64,000 bases of DNA from Burkholderiales bacterium (GTDB taxonomy: Bacteria; Pseudomonadota; Gammaproteobacteria; Burkholderiales; Burkholderiaceae_C), in contig RXJQ01000011.1 in the NCBI GenBank assembly GCA_003963115.1, forward strand, positions 156,353-220,352. The letters are read 5' to 3'. The notes under the pieces were generated by a model, which had not been told where the DNA came from, searched no databases, and was given only the letters and a program-made list of their open reading frames with translations. Made by a program: the position numbers and the translations under genes. Numbering within the stretch: the first letter of the stretch is position 1; each line of letters begins with the position of its first letter. This document shows, in pieces, positions 16,836 to 25,724 of the stretch.

Positions 16836-17866
16836 GGCTTGTTCTTGTTCTTGTTCTCGGGCTCGGCCTGAGGTGCCGGCCTGCTCGCCCGCGCCAGGAT
16901 CACGATCCCCGCGAGCACCGTGCCCGTGCCCACGATCAGGCGCCAGGTGACCGGCTCACCCAACCACCACGCCGCCATCCAGATCGTCGACAAGGGCCCG
17001 ACCATTCCCGCTTGCGAAGCCATGGACGCGCCCACCAGTTGCACCCCCCGCATCACCAGCCACACAGGCAGCACGGTGCACAGGCTCGCGTTGACCGCCG
17101 ACAGCGCCCAAGCCTGCCAGGGCAGATCGGCCACGTGCCCCTGCCCGCCATGGGTCAGCGTATGGACCGCCCACCATTGCAGCACAGCCATGCCACAGGC
17201 CGCACACGACGCCAAACCCACCAGGCGCATCGAGCCCATCTTCTGAACGAGCTGGCCGCTGCCCATCAGGTACACCGCGTAAGACACCGCGCTCAGAAAC
17301 ACCAGCACACTGCCCAGCGTGATCGCCTGCCTGGCATCCAGATCACGCGAACCGGCAGCCAGCAACGCGGCGCTGTTCCAGTCATGCAGCCACACGATCA
17401 CCACGCCGGCGTAAGACAGCAGCATCGCGAACAGCTGAGGCCAGCGCACGCGGTGGCGCAGCCAGATGGCTGACAGCAGCAAGACGATGGTGGGGTTCAG
17501 ATACAGGATCGCGCGCTCCAGGCTGGCGCTGATGTACTTCAAGCCCATGAAGTCCAGCGTGCTGGCCAGGTAGTAGCCCGAAAAACCAAGCCCGACAATC
17601 TGCCAGCGCTGTGTACGGCTCAGCAGGGCGGCTTCGCCCAGCGCCTCTCGCTGCTGGCGCCCAGCCCACCAGGCCATCGCCAGGAACATCGGGAAGGCCA
17701 TCACCATGCGCATGCCAACCACGGCAAACGGGTCGGCTCCCAGGCGGTACATCAGCTTGGCCACGATGGCCTTGCCGGAAAACGCCACAGCCCCGGCCAC
17801 AGCGAACAACAGACCGTGGTAACGATGCTTGTCTGGCGCGGGCGAGGAAAATGCTGATGTCGACAT
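16796..17866 (-). CDS. EamA/DMT-family transporter
   Basis: 356 residues from ATG at 17866 (MSTSAFSSPAP); the upstream in-frame extension to 17911 is not supported. It has ten hydrophobic segments arranged as two EamA repeats, the first starting LLFAVAGAVAFSGKAIVAKL and the second after the linker near residue 190 (ITLGSVLVFLSAVSYAVYL). Substrate unknown; the superfamily exports metabolites, including amino acids. The C-terminal tail contains an Asn-Lys run (ENKNKNKP) encoded by three perfect TTGTTC repeats, and overlaps the end of ybiB. Confidence 0.88.
   Translation of the reverse strand: MSTSAFSSPAPDKHRYHGLLFAVAGAVAFSGKAIVAKLMYRLGADPFAVVGMRMVMAFPMFLAMAWWAGRQQREALGEAALLSRTQRWQIVGLGFSGYYLASTLDFMGLKYISASLERAILYLNPTIVLLLSAIWLRHRVRWPQLFAMLLSYAGVVIVWLHDWNSAALLAAGSRDLDARQAITLGSVLVFLSAVSYAVYLMGSGQLVQKMGSMRLVGLASCAACGMAVLQWWAVHTLTHGGQGHVADLPWQAWALSAVNASLCTVLPVWLVMRGVQLVGASMASQAGMVGPLSTIWMAAWWLGEPVTWRLIVGTGTVLAGIVILARASRPAPQAEPENKNKNKPQLGQALGTRAKA
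16839..16856. repeat. Three tandem TTGTTC hexamers
   Basis: Perfect (TTGTTC)x3 on the plus strand, 4 bp after the ybiB stop; on the minus strand it encodes the NKNKNK tail of the EamA transporter. Simple in-frame repeats like this can gain or lose units without breaking the reading frame. Confidence 0.85.
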
Positions 17867-18019
17867 GGGCAGCACCTTAGCCCACTTTGGTGCGTGACGC
17901 TTTCCCGCCACCCGATTCTCCCTGTGCGGGTCATCACGCTCTCAGGGGTTTCAACGAGTCCACCGTGCCCCAGGATGGGTAGACTTCCGGCCATCGCCGT
18001 TTCACCCTACCCGACACCC

Positions 18020-18577
18020 ATGACCCGTCCTGCCAGCCTGGTTCTCTTCTCCCTGTTTGCCGCCCTGTCACTGTCGCCTGCGATGGCCAATGACCAAGCA
18101 GCCTCCCAGCCTTCGATCAAGAAGGAGACCAAGAAAGAAGCCGCCAAGAAGGACGAGGTGGTGGAACTCAACCCGGACGACCCCGCCGTGAAGGCCGCCG
18201 TCAAGAAGGCGCAAGCCACCTTTGACGACTTCATCAAGACCGTGTCGCTCCAGCCCCCCAATCCCAACATCGGCAACATCGCCGTGCGTGTGGCGCTGCG
18301 TGAAGGCAAAAAGGTCGAGTACGTCTGGCTGACGCCCTTCACCATCTTGAAGAACGGCTACAAAGGCCGCATCAACGCCGTGCCCACCATCGTCAAGCGC
18401 TACCAGTTCACGCAGCAAGTGACCTTCAAGCGTGAAGACGTGGTCGACTGGATGTACACCGAGGCCGACACCAAGGTCATGCGCGGCAACTTCACCACCT
18501 GCGCCCAACTGGCCACCGCCCCCGAGTCGGACGTCAAGGAGATGAAGCGTCTCTATGGACTGGACTGCTCGCGCTGA
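18020..18577 (+). CDS. Secreted DUF2314 protein
   Basis: 185 residues from ATG at 18020; the open frame extends upstream without protein-like sequence. A clear signal peptide (LVLFSLFAALSLSPAMA, cleaved before NDQ) is followed by a Lys/Glu-rich linker (IKKETKKEAAKKDE) and a DUF2314 domain: YVWLTPFTI, GYKGRINAVPTIVKRYQFTQ, VTFKREDVVDWMY and MRGNFTTCAQL. The domain has no established activity. The last 25 bp overlap the convergent oxidoreductase gene. Confidence 0.82.
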   Translation: MTRPASLVLFSLFAALSLSPAMANDQAASQPSIKKETKKEAAKKDEVVELNPDDPAVKAAVKKAQATFDDFIKTVSLQPPNPNIGNIAVRVALREGKKVEYVWLTPFTILKNGYKGRINAVPTIVKRYQFTQQVTFKREDVVDWMYTEADTKVMRGNFTTCAQLATAPESDVKEMKRLYGLDCSR

Positions 18578-21500
18578 AGCGTCGGCTGAAGCGTCGGCAT
18601 CAACCTGGCCCACTCGCTCTGCACGGCCAGCACATTGGCATGCCGCACCGGGCCATAGCCCTTGATCTTGTCGGCCAGCTCTGCCACCTTGCAGGCGGTG
18701 TCCAGGTTGTTGGCATTGAGCGATGAGAGCATCCGCTCCACCAGCGCCTGGTATTGCGCCAGCACGGCCCGGTCTTCCTTGCGGTCGCTGCTGTAGCCCA
18801 TCGGATCCAGCCAGGTACCGCGCAGGCCGCGCATCAAGGCCAGACAGCGCATAGCCCATTGCCACCATGGCCCGAAGTCGTGCTTGCGCGGGCGGTCCAT
18901 GGGGCCGGCCTTGCCCTTGAGCCAGGGCGGCGCCATATGCAAGACCATTCGCCAGTTGCCCTCGAACTGTTCTGCCAACTGGGCCTTGAAGCTGCGGGAT
19001 GTCAGCAGCCGCGCCACCTCGTACTCGTCCTTGTAGGCCATGAGCCGGAACAGCTGCCGCGCCACGGCCTCGGTCAAGCGGGTGCTGCTCAAGGTGGACT
19101 CGGCCTGCCGCACACGGCCGATGAAGGCGCGATAGCGTTCGGCATAGGCCTCGTTCTGATACTCGGCCAGATAGCTCATTCGGCGCTGCACCAGCGTGTC
19201 CAGATCTTCCTTGCCATAGCGCAAAGGGCGGTTGGCCCATTGGATGGGTTGTGCCGGCATGCTCATGCGGGCCACGAACACCGGGTCATGCGCGGCACGG
19301 CGCCCCCACTCGAAGGCTTGCAGATTGCGCTCGACCTGCACGGCATTGAGTTCGATCGCTCGCTTGAGCGAAGCCAGGTTCACAGGCACCCAGCCCATCT
19401 GCCAGGCATAGCCAAGCATCAAGGGGTTGGCGTAGATCGCATCACCCAGCAAGCGGTTGGCCAGCGCCACGGCATCAAGCCGCTTGATGGCCTGCACGCT
19501 GACTTCATGGGCCAGCACCTGGTCGCAATGGCCAGCCGGGAACTGCCAGCTCGCATCGTGCATCAAGGCGGCGGTGGGCGCATGGTGCGTGTTGAGGACC
19601 ACGCGTGTGCGGCCATGGCGCATGGCGGCCACGGTGCTGGCATGCGCCGTCACGATCGGGTCGCAACCAATGACGAGGTCGGCCTCGGCCATGCCCACCT
19701 TGGTGGTGAAGATCAGCTCTTGCCTGTCGGCGATCTGGATGTGGCTCCAGGTGGCGCCGCCCTTCTGGGCCAGGCCAGCAGCCTCTTGCGCAACCGCGCC
19801 CTTGCCGTCCAGATGCGCGGCCATGCCCAGCAACTGCCCAATGGTGATCACGCCCGTGCCGCCAATGCCGGCCACCACGATGCCGTAAGCATGGTCCGAC
19901 GCGGGAAGCTCGGGCTCAGGCAGTGGTGGAAGCTTGCTGAGATCGGGCGCGCCTTCCTTGGGCTTGGGCGCCTTCAACTGCCCTCCTTCAACCGTGACCA
20001 GGCTTGGGCAGAAGCCTTTGATGCACGAGAAATCCTGGTTGCAGGAACTCTGGTTGATGCGGCGCTTGCGGCCGAACTCGGTCTCCACCGGCTCCACGCT
20101 CAGGCAGTTTGACTGCACGGCGCAGTCGCCACAACCTTCACACACCAGCTCGTTGATGACCACGCGCTTGGACAGCGTCGGCATGGTGCCGCGCTTGCGG
20201 CGGCGACGCTTTTCGGTCGCACAGGTCTGCTCGTAGATGATGGCCGTGCAGCCTTCGGTCTCACGCAGCGTCTTTTGCACCTGATCCAGGTCATCGCGAT
20301 GGAAGACTTCCACGCCTGGCGCCAGGCCATCCATGCTCAGGTACTTGTCGGGGTCGTCACTGACCACGGAGATACGCCTCACACCTTCCGCATGCAGCTC
20401 GCGTGTCATCGCCGGCACCGACAAAGTACCGTCAACGGGCTGGCCACCTGTCATGGCCACGGCATCGTTGAAAAGGATCTTGTAGGTGATGTTGACCTTG
20501 GCCGCGATCGCCTGGCGTACGGCCAGCAGGCCCGAGTGGAAGTAGGTGCCATCGCCCAGGTTGACGAACACATGCTTCTCGTCGGTGAACGGTGCCTGGC
20601 CAACCCAGGCCACGCCCTCGCCGCCCATCTGCGAGAAGGTGCTCGTGCTGCGGTCCATCCACATGGCCATGTAGTGACAACCGATGCCGGCCATGGCCCG
20701 TGATCCTTCGGGCACACGTGTGGAGGTGTTGTGCGGGCAACCGCTGCAGAACCACGGCGCGCGCTCCACGCTGACGCCTTGCTGTTCGAGCGCCTGCTCC
20801 TTGGCCTCGATCACGCGCAGGCGATCGGCCACACGCTGACGCAGGCTTGGGTCCATGTCGCGCAGCAGACCGAGCTTCTCGATGCGCTGCGCCACGGCCT
20901 TGGCGATGATGGCCGGGTTCAGATCGGCCTTGGCGCGCAGCAGCCAGCGCGAGGCCGGGTTGGGCATGGACCATTCGCCGCCCGTGAAATCGCCATCGGG
21001 CTCGCTGAACTTGCCCAGCACATTGGGCCGCACGTCCTCGCGCCAGTTGTACAGCTCTTCTTTGAGCTGGTATTCGATCATCTGGCGCTTTTCTTCGATG
21101 ACCAGGATCTCTTGCAGGCCGGTGGCGAACTCACGGGTGATGCTGGCTTCGAGCGGCCACACCACAGCCACCTTGTGCACGCGCAGGCCGATACGGCGGC
21201 AGGTCTCGTCGTCCAACCCCAGGTCATGCAAGGCCTGGCGCAGGTCGTTGTAAGCCTTGCCGCTGGCAATGAGACCCAGCTTGGCATGCTCGCTGTCAAG
21301 CACGGTGCGGTTGAGCCGGTTGGCCCGCACATAGGCCAGGGCCGCATACCATTTGTAGTCCATCAGCCGGGCTTCTTGCGCCAGCGGGCTGTCGGGCCAG
21401 CGGATGTGCACGCCACCTTCGGGCATCACGAAGTCTTCGGGCAGGACGATCTGCACGCGGTCAGGGTCGACCCACACCGTGCTGGACGACTCGACCACCT

Positions 21501-22143
21501 CCTGGATGGTCTTGAGGCTCGTCCACAAGCCCGAGAAGCGGCTCATGGCAAAGGCGTGCAGCCCCAGGTCCAGGATCTCCTGAACCGTGCTGGGGAAGAA
21601 CACCGGCAGGCCGCAGGCTTTGAAGATGTGGTCGCTCTGGTGGGCCACCGACGAGCTCTTGGCCACGTGGTCGTCACCCGCCACGGCCACCACGCCACCA
21701 TGCTGTGAGGTGCCCGCCATGTTGGCGTGCTTGAAGACATCGGAGCAACGGTCAACCCCAGGCCCTTTGCCGTACCACATGCCGAAGACGCCATCGAAGC
21801 GATGCGGCCCGGGCGTCAAACCCAGTTGCTGCGTGCCCCAGACAGCCGTGGCGCCCAGCTCCTCGTTGACGCCGGGCTGAAAGACGATGTGGTGCTTTTG
21901 CAAGTGGGACTTGGCGTTCCACAATGCCAGGTCATAACCACCCAGCGGGGAGCCGCGATAGCCGCTGATGAAGCCGGCCGTGTTGAGGCCAACCATCGCG
22001 TCTCGCGTGTGTTGCAGGATGGGCAAGCGCACCAGCGCCTGGATCCCGCTCATGAAGGCCTGACCTCGGTCAAGCGCGTACTTGTCATCCAGCGACAGCG
22101 TCGCCAGGGCCTTGAGCACGTCTGCAGGCAGCGGAGCGTTCAT
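18553..22143 (-). CDS. Fused indolepyruvate/2-oxoacid:ferredoxin oxidoreductase
   Basis: 1196 residues starting at ATG 22143 behind AGGAGG. Domain order: pyrimidine-binding TPP domain (FISGYRGSPLGGYDLALW), TPP-binding C-terminal part (CSGCPHNTSTRVPEGSRAM, GDGTYFHSGLLA), a ferredoxin-like insert with two cysteine clusters (CEGCGDCAVQSNC ... CNQDFSC ... C), then the gamma domain (GIGGTGVITIGQLLGMAAH). It oxidatively decarboxylates arylpyruvates or related 2-oxoacids to acyl-CoA, passing electrons to ferredoxin. Aerobic proteobacteria carry such single-chain forms; the true substrate may be branched-chain or aromatic 2-oxoacids. The C-terminal tail contains a duplicated PTLQ encoded by a 12-bp repeat. 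Confidence 0.92.
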   Translation of the reverse strand: MNAPLPADVLKALATLSLDDKYALDRGQAFMSGIQALVRLPILQHTRDAMVGLNTAGFISGYRGSPLGGYDLALWNAKSHLQKHHIVFQPGVNEELGATAVWGTQQLGLTPGPHRFDGVFGMWYGKGPGVDRCSDVFKHANMAGTSQHGGVVAVAGDDHVAKSSSVAHQSDHIFKACGLPVFFPSTVQEILDLGLHAFAMSRFSGLWTSLKTIQEVVESSSTVWVDPDRVQIVLPEDFVMPEGGVHIRWPDSPLAQEARLMDYKWYAALAYVRANRLNRTVLDSEHAKLGLIASGKAYNDLRQALHDLGLDDETCRRIGLRVHKVAVVWPLEASITREFATGLQEILVIEEKRQMIEYQLKEELYNWREDVRPNVLGKFSEPDGDFTGGEWSMPNPASRWLLRAKADLNPAIIAKAVAQRIEKLGLLRDMDPSLRQRVADRLRVIEAKEQALEQQGVSVERAPWFCSGCPHNTSTRVPEGSRAMAGIGCHYMAMWMDRSTSTFSQMGGEGVAWVGQAPFTDEKHVFVNLGDGTYFHSGLLAVRQAIAAKVNITYKILFNDAVAMTGGQPVDGTLSVPAMTRELHAEGVRRISVVSDDPDKYLSMDGLAPGVEVFHRDDLDQVQKTLRETEGCTAIIYEQTCATEKRRRRKRGTMPTLSKRVVINELVCEGCGDCAVQSNCLSVEPVETEFGRKRRINQSSCNQDFSCIKGFCPSLVTVEGGQLKAPKPKEGAPDLSKLPPLPEPELPASDHAYGIVVAGIGGTGVITIGQLLGMAAHLDGKGAVAQEAAGLAQKGGATWSHIQIADRQELIFTTKVGMAEADLVIGCDPIVTAHASTVAAMRHGRTRVVLNTHHAPTAALMHDASWQFPAGHCDQVLAHEVSVQAIKRLDAVALANRLLGDAIYANPLMLGYAWQMGWVPVNLASLKRAIELNAVQVERNLQAFEWGRRAAHDPVFVARMSMPAQPIQWANRPLRYGKEDLDTLVQRRMSYLAEYQNEAYAERYRAFIGRVRQAESTLSSTRLTEAVARQLFRLMAYKDEYEVARLLTSRSFKAQLAEQFEGNWRMVLHMAPPWLKGKAGPMDRPRKHDFGPWWQWAMRCLALMRGLRGTWLDPMGYSSDRKEDRAVLAQYQALVERMLSSLNANNLDTACKVAELADKIKGYGPVRHANVLAVQSEWARLMPTLQPTLQREQSSP
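18574..18597. repeat. 12-bp perfect tandem duplication in a gene-overlap zone
   Basis: CTGAAGCGTCGG occurs twice in a row. The first copy contains the TGA stop of the DUF2314 gene; on the other strand the two copies encode PTLQPTLQ near the end of the oxidoreductase. The length is a multiple of three, so the duplication is in frame. Confidence 0.9.
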
Positions 22144-22423
22144 CACGACCTCCTGAGGTCTGCTGCACCGCATCAAGCCTGATCACGATCGACAGGCTAG
22201 CCGCGCAGCAGGAAACCTGGTTAGGCTCAGTGTAGGTCTGTGTCTCACCTTGTGGTGTATCGCTTTCACGGGGGAAAAACTGGCCATCTCCGCCCTTGCA
22301 AAGCCGTGAGGCGGACCTATTTCACATGAGCCCGTTCGACCTCACTCAAGTCAGGCTTGCTGCGCCGCAACGATAATCGCATCATTGGGCCAACAGCCCT
22401 TCTCCCCACAGGATTCACCCGCC

Positions 22424-23056
22424 ATGTACACCGGTATCGTCCAAGGACTTGGACGCGTCGTCACCCTCACACCCACCATCAGCGGCCTGCACATCGTGTT
22501 GCGCATCCCCCGCCCCTTGCTGCGTGATCTGCAGATCGGTGCCAGTGTGTCGGTTGAGGGCGTGTGCCTGAGCGTGGTCACCATCGACGACGACCTGGTC
22601 TCCTTCGATGCGATCAACGCCACGCTGGAGCGCACGAACCTGGGCGATCGTCTTGTGGGCGATGTGGTCAACGTCGAACGATCGGCCCGCCAGGGTGACG
22701 AGAACGGCGGCCACGCCATGTATGGGCACGTGTCGGACACCGCCCGCATCAGCTCCATTCAGTTGGACGGCCCTCGCGCTCATGTGGAGCTGCACGTGTC
22801 GGCCCCATGGCGACGCTACCTCTTCCCGCGCGGTTTTCTGTCCATCAACGGCTGCAGCCTTACCTTGGCCGAGGCCGACGCCGAGCGCGGCTACTGCCGA
22901 GTCAACCTGATCCCGGAAACCATCCGTGTCACCAGCTTCTTTCAGTACAAGGTCGGTGACCGGCTCAACATCGAGGTCGAACAGCAGACCCAGGTGTTGG
23001 TGGATGTGATCGAGCGGGTTATTGAACGGCAGTACACCAAGCAGGCTGGCCTCTAG
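22424..23056 (+). CDS. ribE: Riboflavin synthase alpha chain (stand-alone)
   Basis: 210 residues made of two lumazine-binding barrels: the first starts MYTGIVQGLGRV and includes SVEGVCLSVV and LERTNLGD; the second starts near GGHAMYGHV and includes INGCSLTLAEAD and VNLIPETIRVT, ending in a helix that trimerises the enzyme. The MYTGIV start and GGH block are retained, so it should dismutate two 6,7-dimethyl-8-ribityllumazine molecules to riboflavin. ATG at 22424 is used because the upstream extension is not conserved. No ribD, ribBA or ribH lies nearby, unlike the usual rib operon, so this may be a second, E. coli RibE-like copy. Confidence 0.88.
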   Translation: MYTGIVQGLGRVVTLTPTISGLHIVLRIPRPLLRDLQIGASVSVEGVCLSVVTIDDDLVSFDAINATLERTNLGDRLVGDVVNVERSARQGDENGGHAMYGHVSDTARISSIQLDGPRAHVELHVSAPWRRYLFPRGFLSINGCSLTLAEADAERGYCRVNLIPETIRVTSFFQYKVGDRLNIEVEQQTQVLVDVIERVIERQYTKQAGL

Positions 23057-23514
23057 GCCCGCACCTTACTCGCCCGGCCCACACTCAGCCATCCTCATAC
23101 CCGAAGGTGAGGGGTAGACGCCCGCACCTCCCGCCCTCCTGATGGACGATGCTTTTGTGCATGCGGCGAGTCATGTACGCGACGCACCGAATCACCCAGG
23201 TGACAAGCAGGGCGGATCGGCGGCTCTTGACTGAAGCTGGACGAATCAGGGATACCCCCACAGGTAAACAAGACGCGTTCTCAACTTCCAATGAGAACGC
23301 CCTCTTCTTTACAGAAAATTACCAGCATTGACGTTGCGACGTCAAAAACAAATCATGTCGTCACAACAAAATAATGTGCATCGCGCACATTTGTGATCGC
23401 ACCCCGAAAAGCACATGGACGGTGAACTGCATGGTTCAACGTCCAACGCGTCTAGGTGCTTGCATCACACACAACTTCCTTACTGATTCAACTCAAATTT
23501 CTTCTGAGGGTCTG
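23057..23514. other. 458-bp intergenic region with three inverted repeats
   Basis: No gene is supported here. GC falls sharply from about 23280 onward: 24 of 60 bases are G or C in 23341-23400. Three perfect inverted repeats are present. GCGTTCTCA/TGAGAACGC at 23275-23300 is followed by CCTCTTCTTT and may terminate the riboflavin synthase gene. TTGACGT/ACGTCAA lies at 23328-23345, and AATGTGC/GCACATT at 23373-23391. The last two lie 125-190 bp before the cytochrome start and could be operators. The ribosome site GAGGG precedes the ATG at 23515. Confidence 0.6.
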
Positions 23515-24927
23515 ATGCTCGTTTACCCACGCGTCAAAGATATCGCCAAATTCATGATGTCGATCAAATTGCCTCTCGCCACAGGGATAGGCATCGTGCT
23601 GCTTGCATCAAATGCATCGGCGCTGCCGGCTTTCGCCAGGCAAACCGGGCAGAGTTGTGTTGCCTGCCACGTTGGCGGACAGTTTCCTGAATTGACACCA
23701 TATGGCCGCCAATTCAAATTAACTGGGTATACATTGGGCCAACAAACCAACCCCTTGGCCATCATGGTGGTTGCAGACTATGCCAAGACGTCGAAGAACA
23801 CCGATAGCGCTGGCACCACGGTTTCGCCCTTATCAGGCAAAGCCATCGTCGACTATGCCAGCCTATTTGCCGGCGGCAGAATCACCGACAACATCGGCGC
23901 ATTTGCACAAATCACATACTCGTTTCACGACCAACAAAGCAGCTCTGGTGCGTGGACAGGCCACTTGGGGTCGGACAATACCGATATCCGCTTCGCTGAT
24001 CATTTGGTAGAAAATGATCAAGATCTGATTTATGGATTTACCCTTCACAACAACCCAAGCGTGCAAGACGTCTGGAACAGCGCGCCAGCTTGGTCATATC
24101 CTTATGTTGCTGCATCGGGAAATGCGGCAGCCACTGGCGCACCACCTTATTTGACTGCACTCGAAGGCGGCTTTGCACAACAGGTGGCAGGCCTTGGCGC
24201 CTATGCGTACTGGAATCACACCGTGTATGCCGAGTTGACGGCCTATCGCTCAACAACAGGCCCGTTGTCAGCACTGGCCATTGGCAATGCCACTGGCGAT
24301 AGTGCGCACCCAAAGACATTTGTCGAGGGCTACAACCCTTATGTGCGGCTTGCCTACACAAAGGATTGGGGCAGCAACAGCGTCATGGTCGGACTGACCA
24401 GCTTCAAGATCGGCAGCTACGTCAATGACAGCAACAATAATCAACCCCAATACTCACTGGGCACCATCAAGCAAACCGATACGGCCTTGGATGCGCAATA
24501 TCAGTATTTGTCTGAGCCCTACACGGCAACAGCCCAAGTTCGATGGATTCATGAGCGCATCAGCGACCCCAACAATCTGGCCTTGCAAGACCAAGTATCT
24601 GCGTCATTGAATTCGTTCCGCACCAAGGCTTCGCTCACATACAGATCTCAATTTGGCGCAAGTCTTTCATTTTTCAATGTCAGTGGCACCTCTGACTCCA
24701 GCTACAACCCAACCTCACCCTCGACCACCGCCGTGGCAAGCGCCACAAACTCCCCCAACACGCGCGGCTGGACGCCTGAGGCATTTTGGTTGCCAGAGCC
24801 AAATATCCGTGTCGGCCTGCAATACACCGCCTTTACCAAATACCTTGGCGAAAGCACCAACTATGACGGCGCGGGCAGAAAAGCCTCCGACAACAACACC
24901 CTTTATCTCTATGGCTGGTACGCCTAT
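23515..24927 (+). CDS. Monoheme cytochrome c fused to an outer-membrane beta-barrel (Cyc2-like architecture)
   Basis: ATG at 23515 is preferred (GAGGG upstream); open frame exists to 23374 without protein-like content, and the stop is at 24928-24930. 471 residues: signal peptide ending SNASA, then at once LPAFARQTGQSCVACHVGG with a single CXXCH heme site at residues 48-52, followed by FPELTPYGRQFKLTGYTLG. The remaining 400 residues alternate polar/aromatic strands typical of porins and end in YLYGWYAY, an outer-membrane-like aromatic terminus. An N-terminal monoheme domain plugging a porin is the layout of Cyc2 iron oxidases; the PxFAR-CxxCH-P-L-GxxF-GY pattern agrees. Electron exchange across the outer membrane is inferred. 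Low GC and codon use (many AAT, TAT, AAA) suggest transfer. Confidence 0.68.
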
Positions 24928-24954
24928 TGAATTCAGCCCTCAGGAATCCAAATC

Positions 24955-25632
24955 ATGATGACCAGCAAAACAAAAGTCTTGATCTCCAGCGCGTTGATGG
25001 CTGCTCTGGGTGCTTGCGCCCCACTGGACCGATCACGCAGCCTTGAAAACCCTGATGTGTCGGGCAAGACGTTTACCCAGCAAGCCTGTGCGATGTGCCA
25101 TCAAGCCGATGGCAATTCAACATCGCCCAATTTCCCAAAGCTCGCGGGGCAATCAAAGCAATACTTGATTGACCAGTTGACTGATTTGCGTGACCACAAA
25201 CGCAAGAACGAAACCAGTGCGGCGTTCATGTGGGGCATGGCCAGGCTGTCAGAGTCCCAGATTGAACAGGTGGCCGATTTCTATTCGAAACAAACCATCA
25301 CGGCCGAACCCTTGCTGGCCGACCCTGACACCTTGAACTACGGGAAAAAGCTTTTCCTCGAAGGCCAGGCCGACAAAGGTGTTCCTGCTTGCGCAACATG
25401 CCACGGTCGTGAGGGCGAGGGGCTCGGCCCCATTCCTCGCCTTGCTGGCCAGCACGCCAACTACATCATTCGGCAGTTGACGGTCTTCAAGACGACGGAC
25501 GATCGCCCAAGAGGTGCGCCCATGAAGTATGTCGCGCACAGTCTCTCAGAGGATGACGTCAAGGCACTGGCATTGTTTTTACAGTCCAGCCCTGGAAAGA
25601 CCTTGCAGGTAGGCACGGCATCCAAGCCATGA
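24955..25632 (+). CDS. Diheme cytochrome c4-like lipoprotein
   Basis: 225 residues. A lipoprotein signal with lipobox LGAC places Cys21 at the mature N terminus; the next residue is Ala, which predicts outer-membrane sorting. Two c-type heme sites follow, CAMCH at 45-49 and CATCH at 146-150, in two homologous halves like cytochrome c4 (PKLAGQSKQYLIDQL and PRLAGQHANYIIRQL are the matching segments). Candidate axial methionines are Met92/Met95 and Met190. Starting 24 bp after the porin-cytochrome and sharing its low GC, it is probably the periplasmic redox partner of that protein. Confidence 0.9.
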   Translation: MMTSKTKVLISSALMAALGACAPLDRSRSLENPDVSGKTFTQQACAMCHQADGNSTSPNFPKLAGQSKQYLIDQLTDLRDHKRKNETSAAFMWGMARLSESQIEQVADFYSKQTITAEPLLADPDTLNYGKKLFLEGQADKGVPACATCHGREGEGLGPIPRLAGQHANYIIRQLTVFKTTDDRPRGAPMKYVAHSLSEDDVKALALFLQSSPGKTLQVGTASKP

Positions 25633-25635
25633 AGC

Positions 25636-25661
25636 AAGGCCAAGCAACTTGGCTTGGCCTT
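25636..25661 (+). terminator. Terminator-like hairpin after the cytochrome pair
   Basis: Perfect 10-bp stem AAGGCCAAGC / GCTTGGCCTT with a 6-base loop, 4 bp after the diheme cytochrome stop and before the convergent gene ending at 25725. The T-tract is short (TTTC if stem bases are counted), so termination strength is uncertain. Confidence 0.6.
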
Positions 25662-25724
25662 TCACCTTGACTGTTGCTGTCGCCGCCTTACTCAGTGCGC
25701 TCAAGGTCAGCGCACTCAACGTCG

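Noticed and set aside
23149..23331. 60-codon frame in the intergenic region before the cytochrome gene
   Set aside because: No ribosome site, no recognisable protein pattern, and it crosses a terminator-like hairpin.
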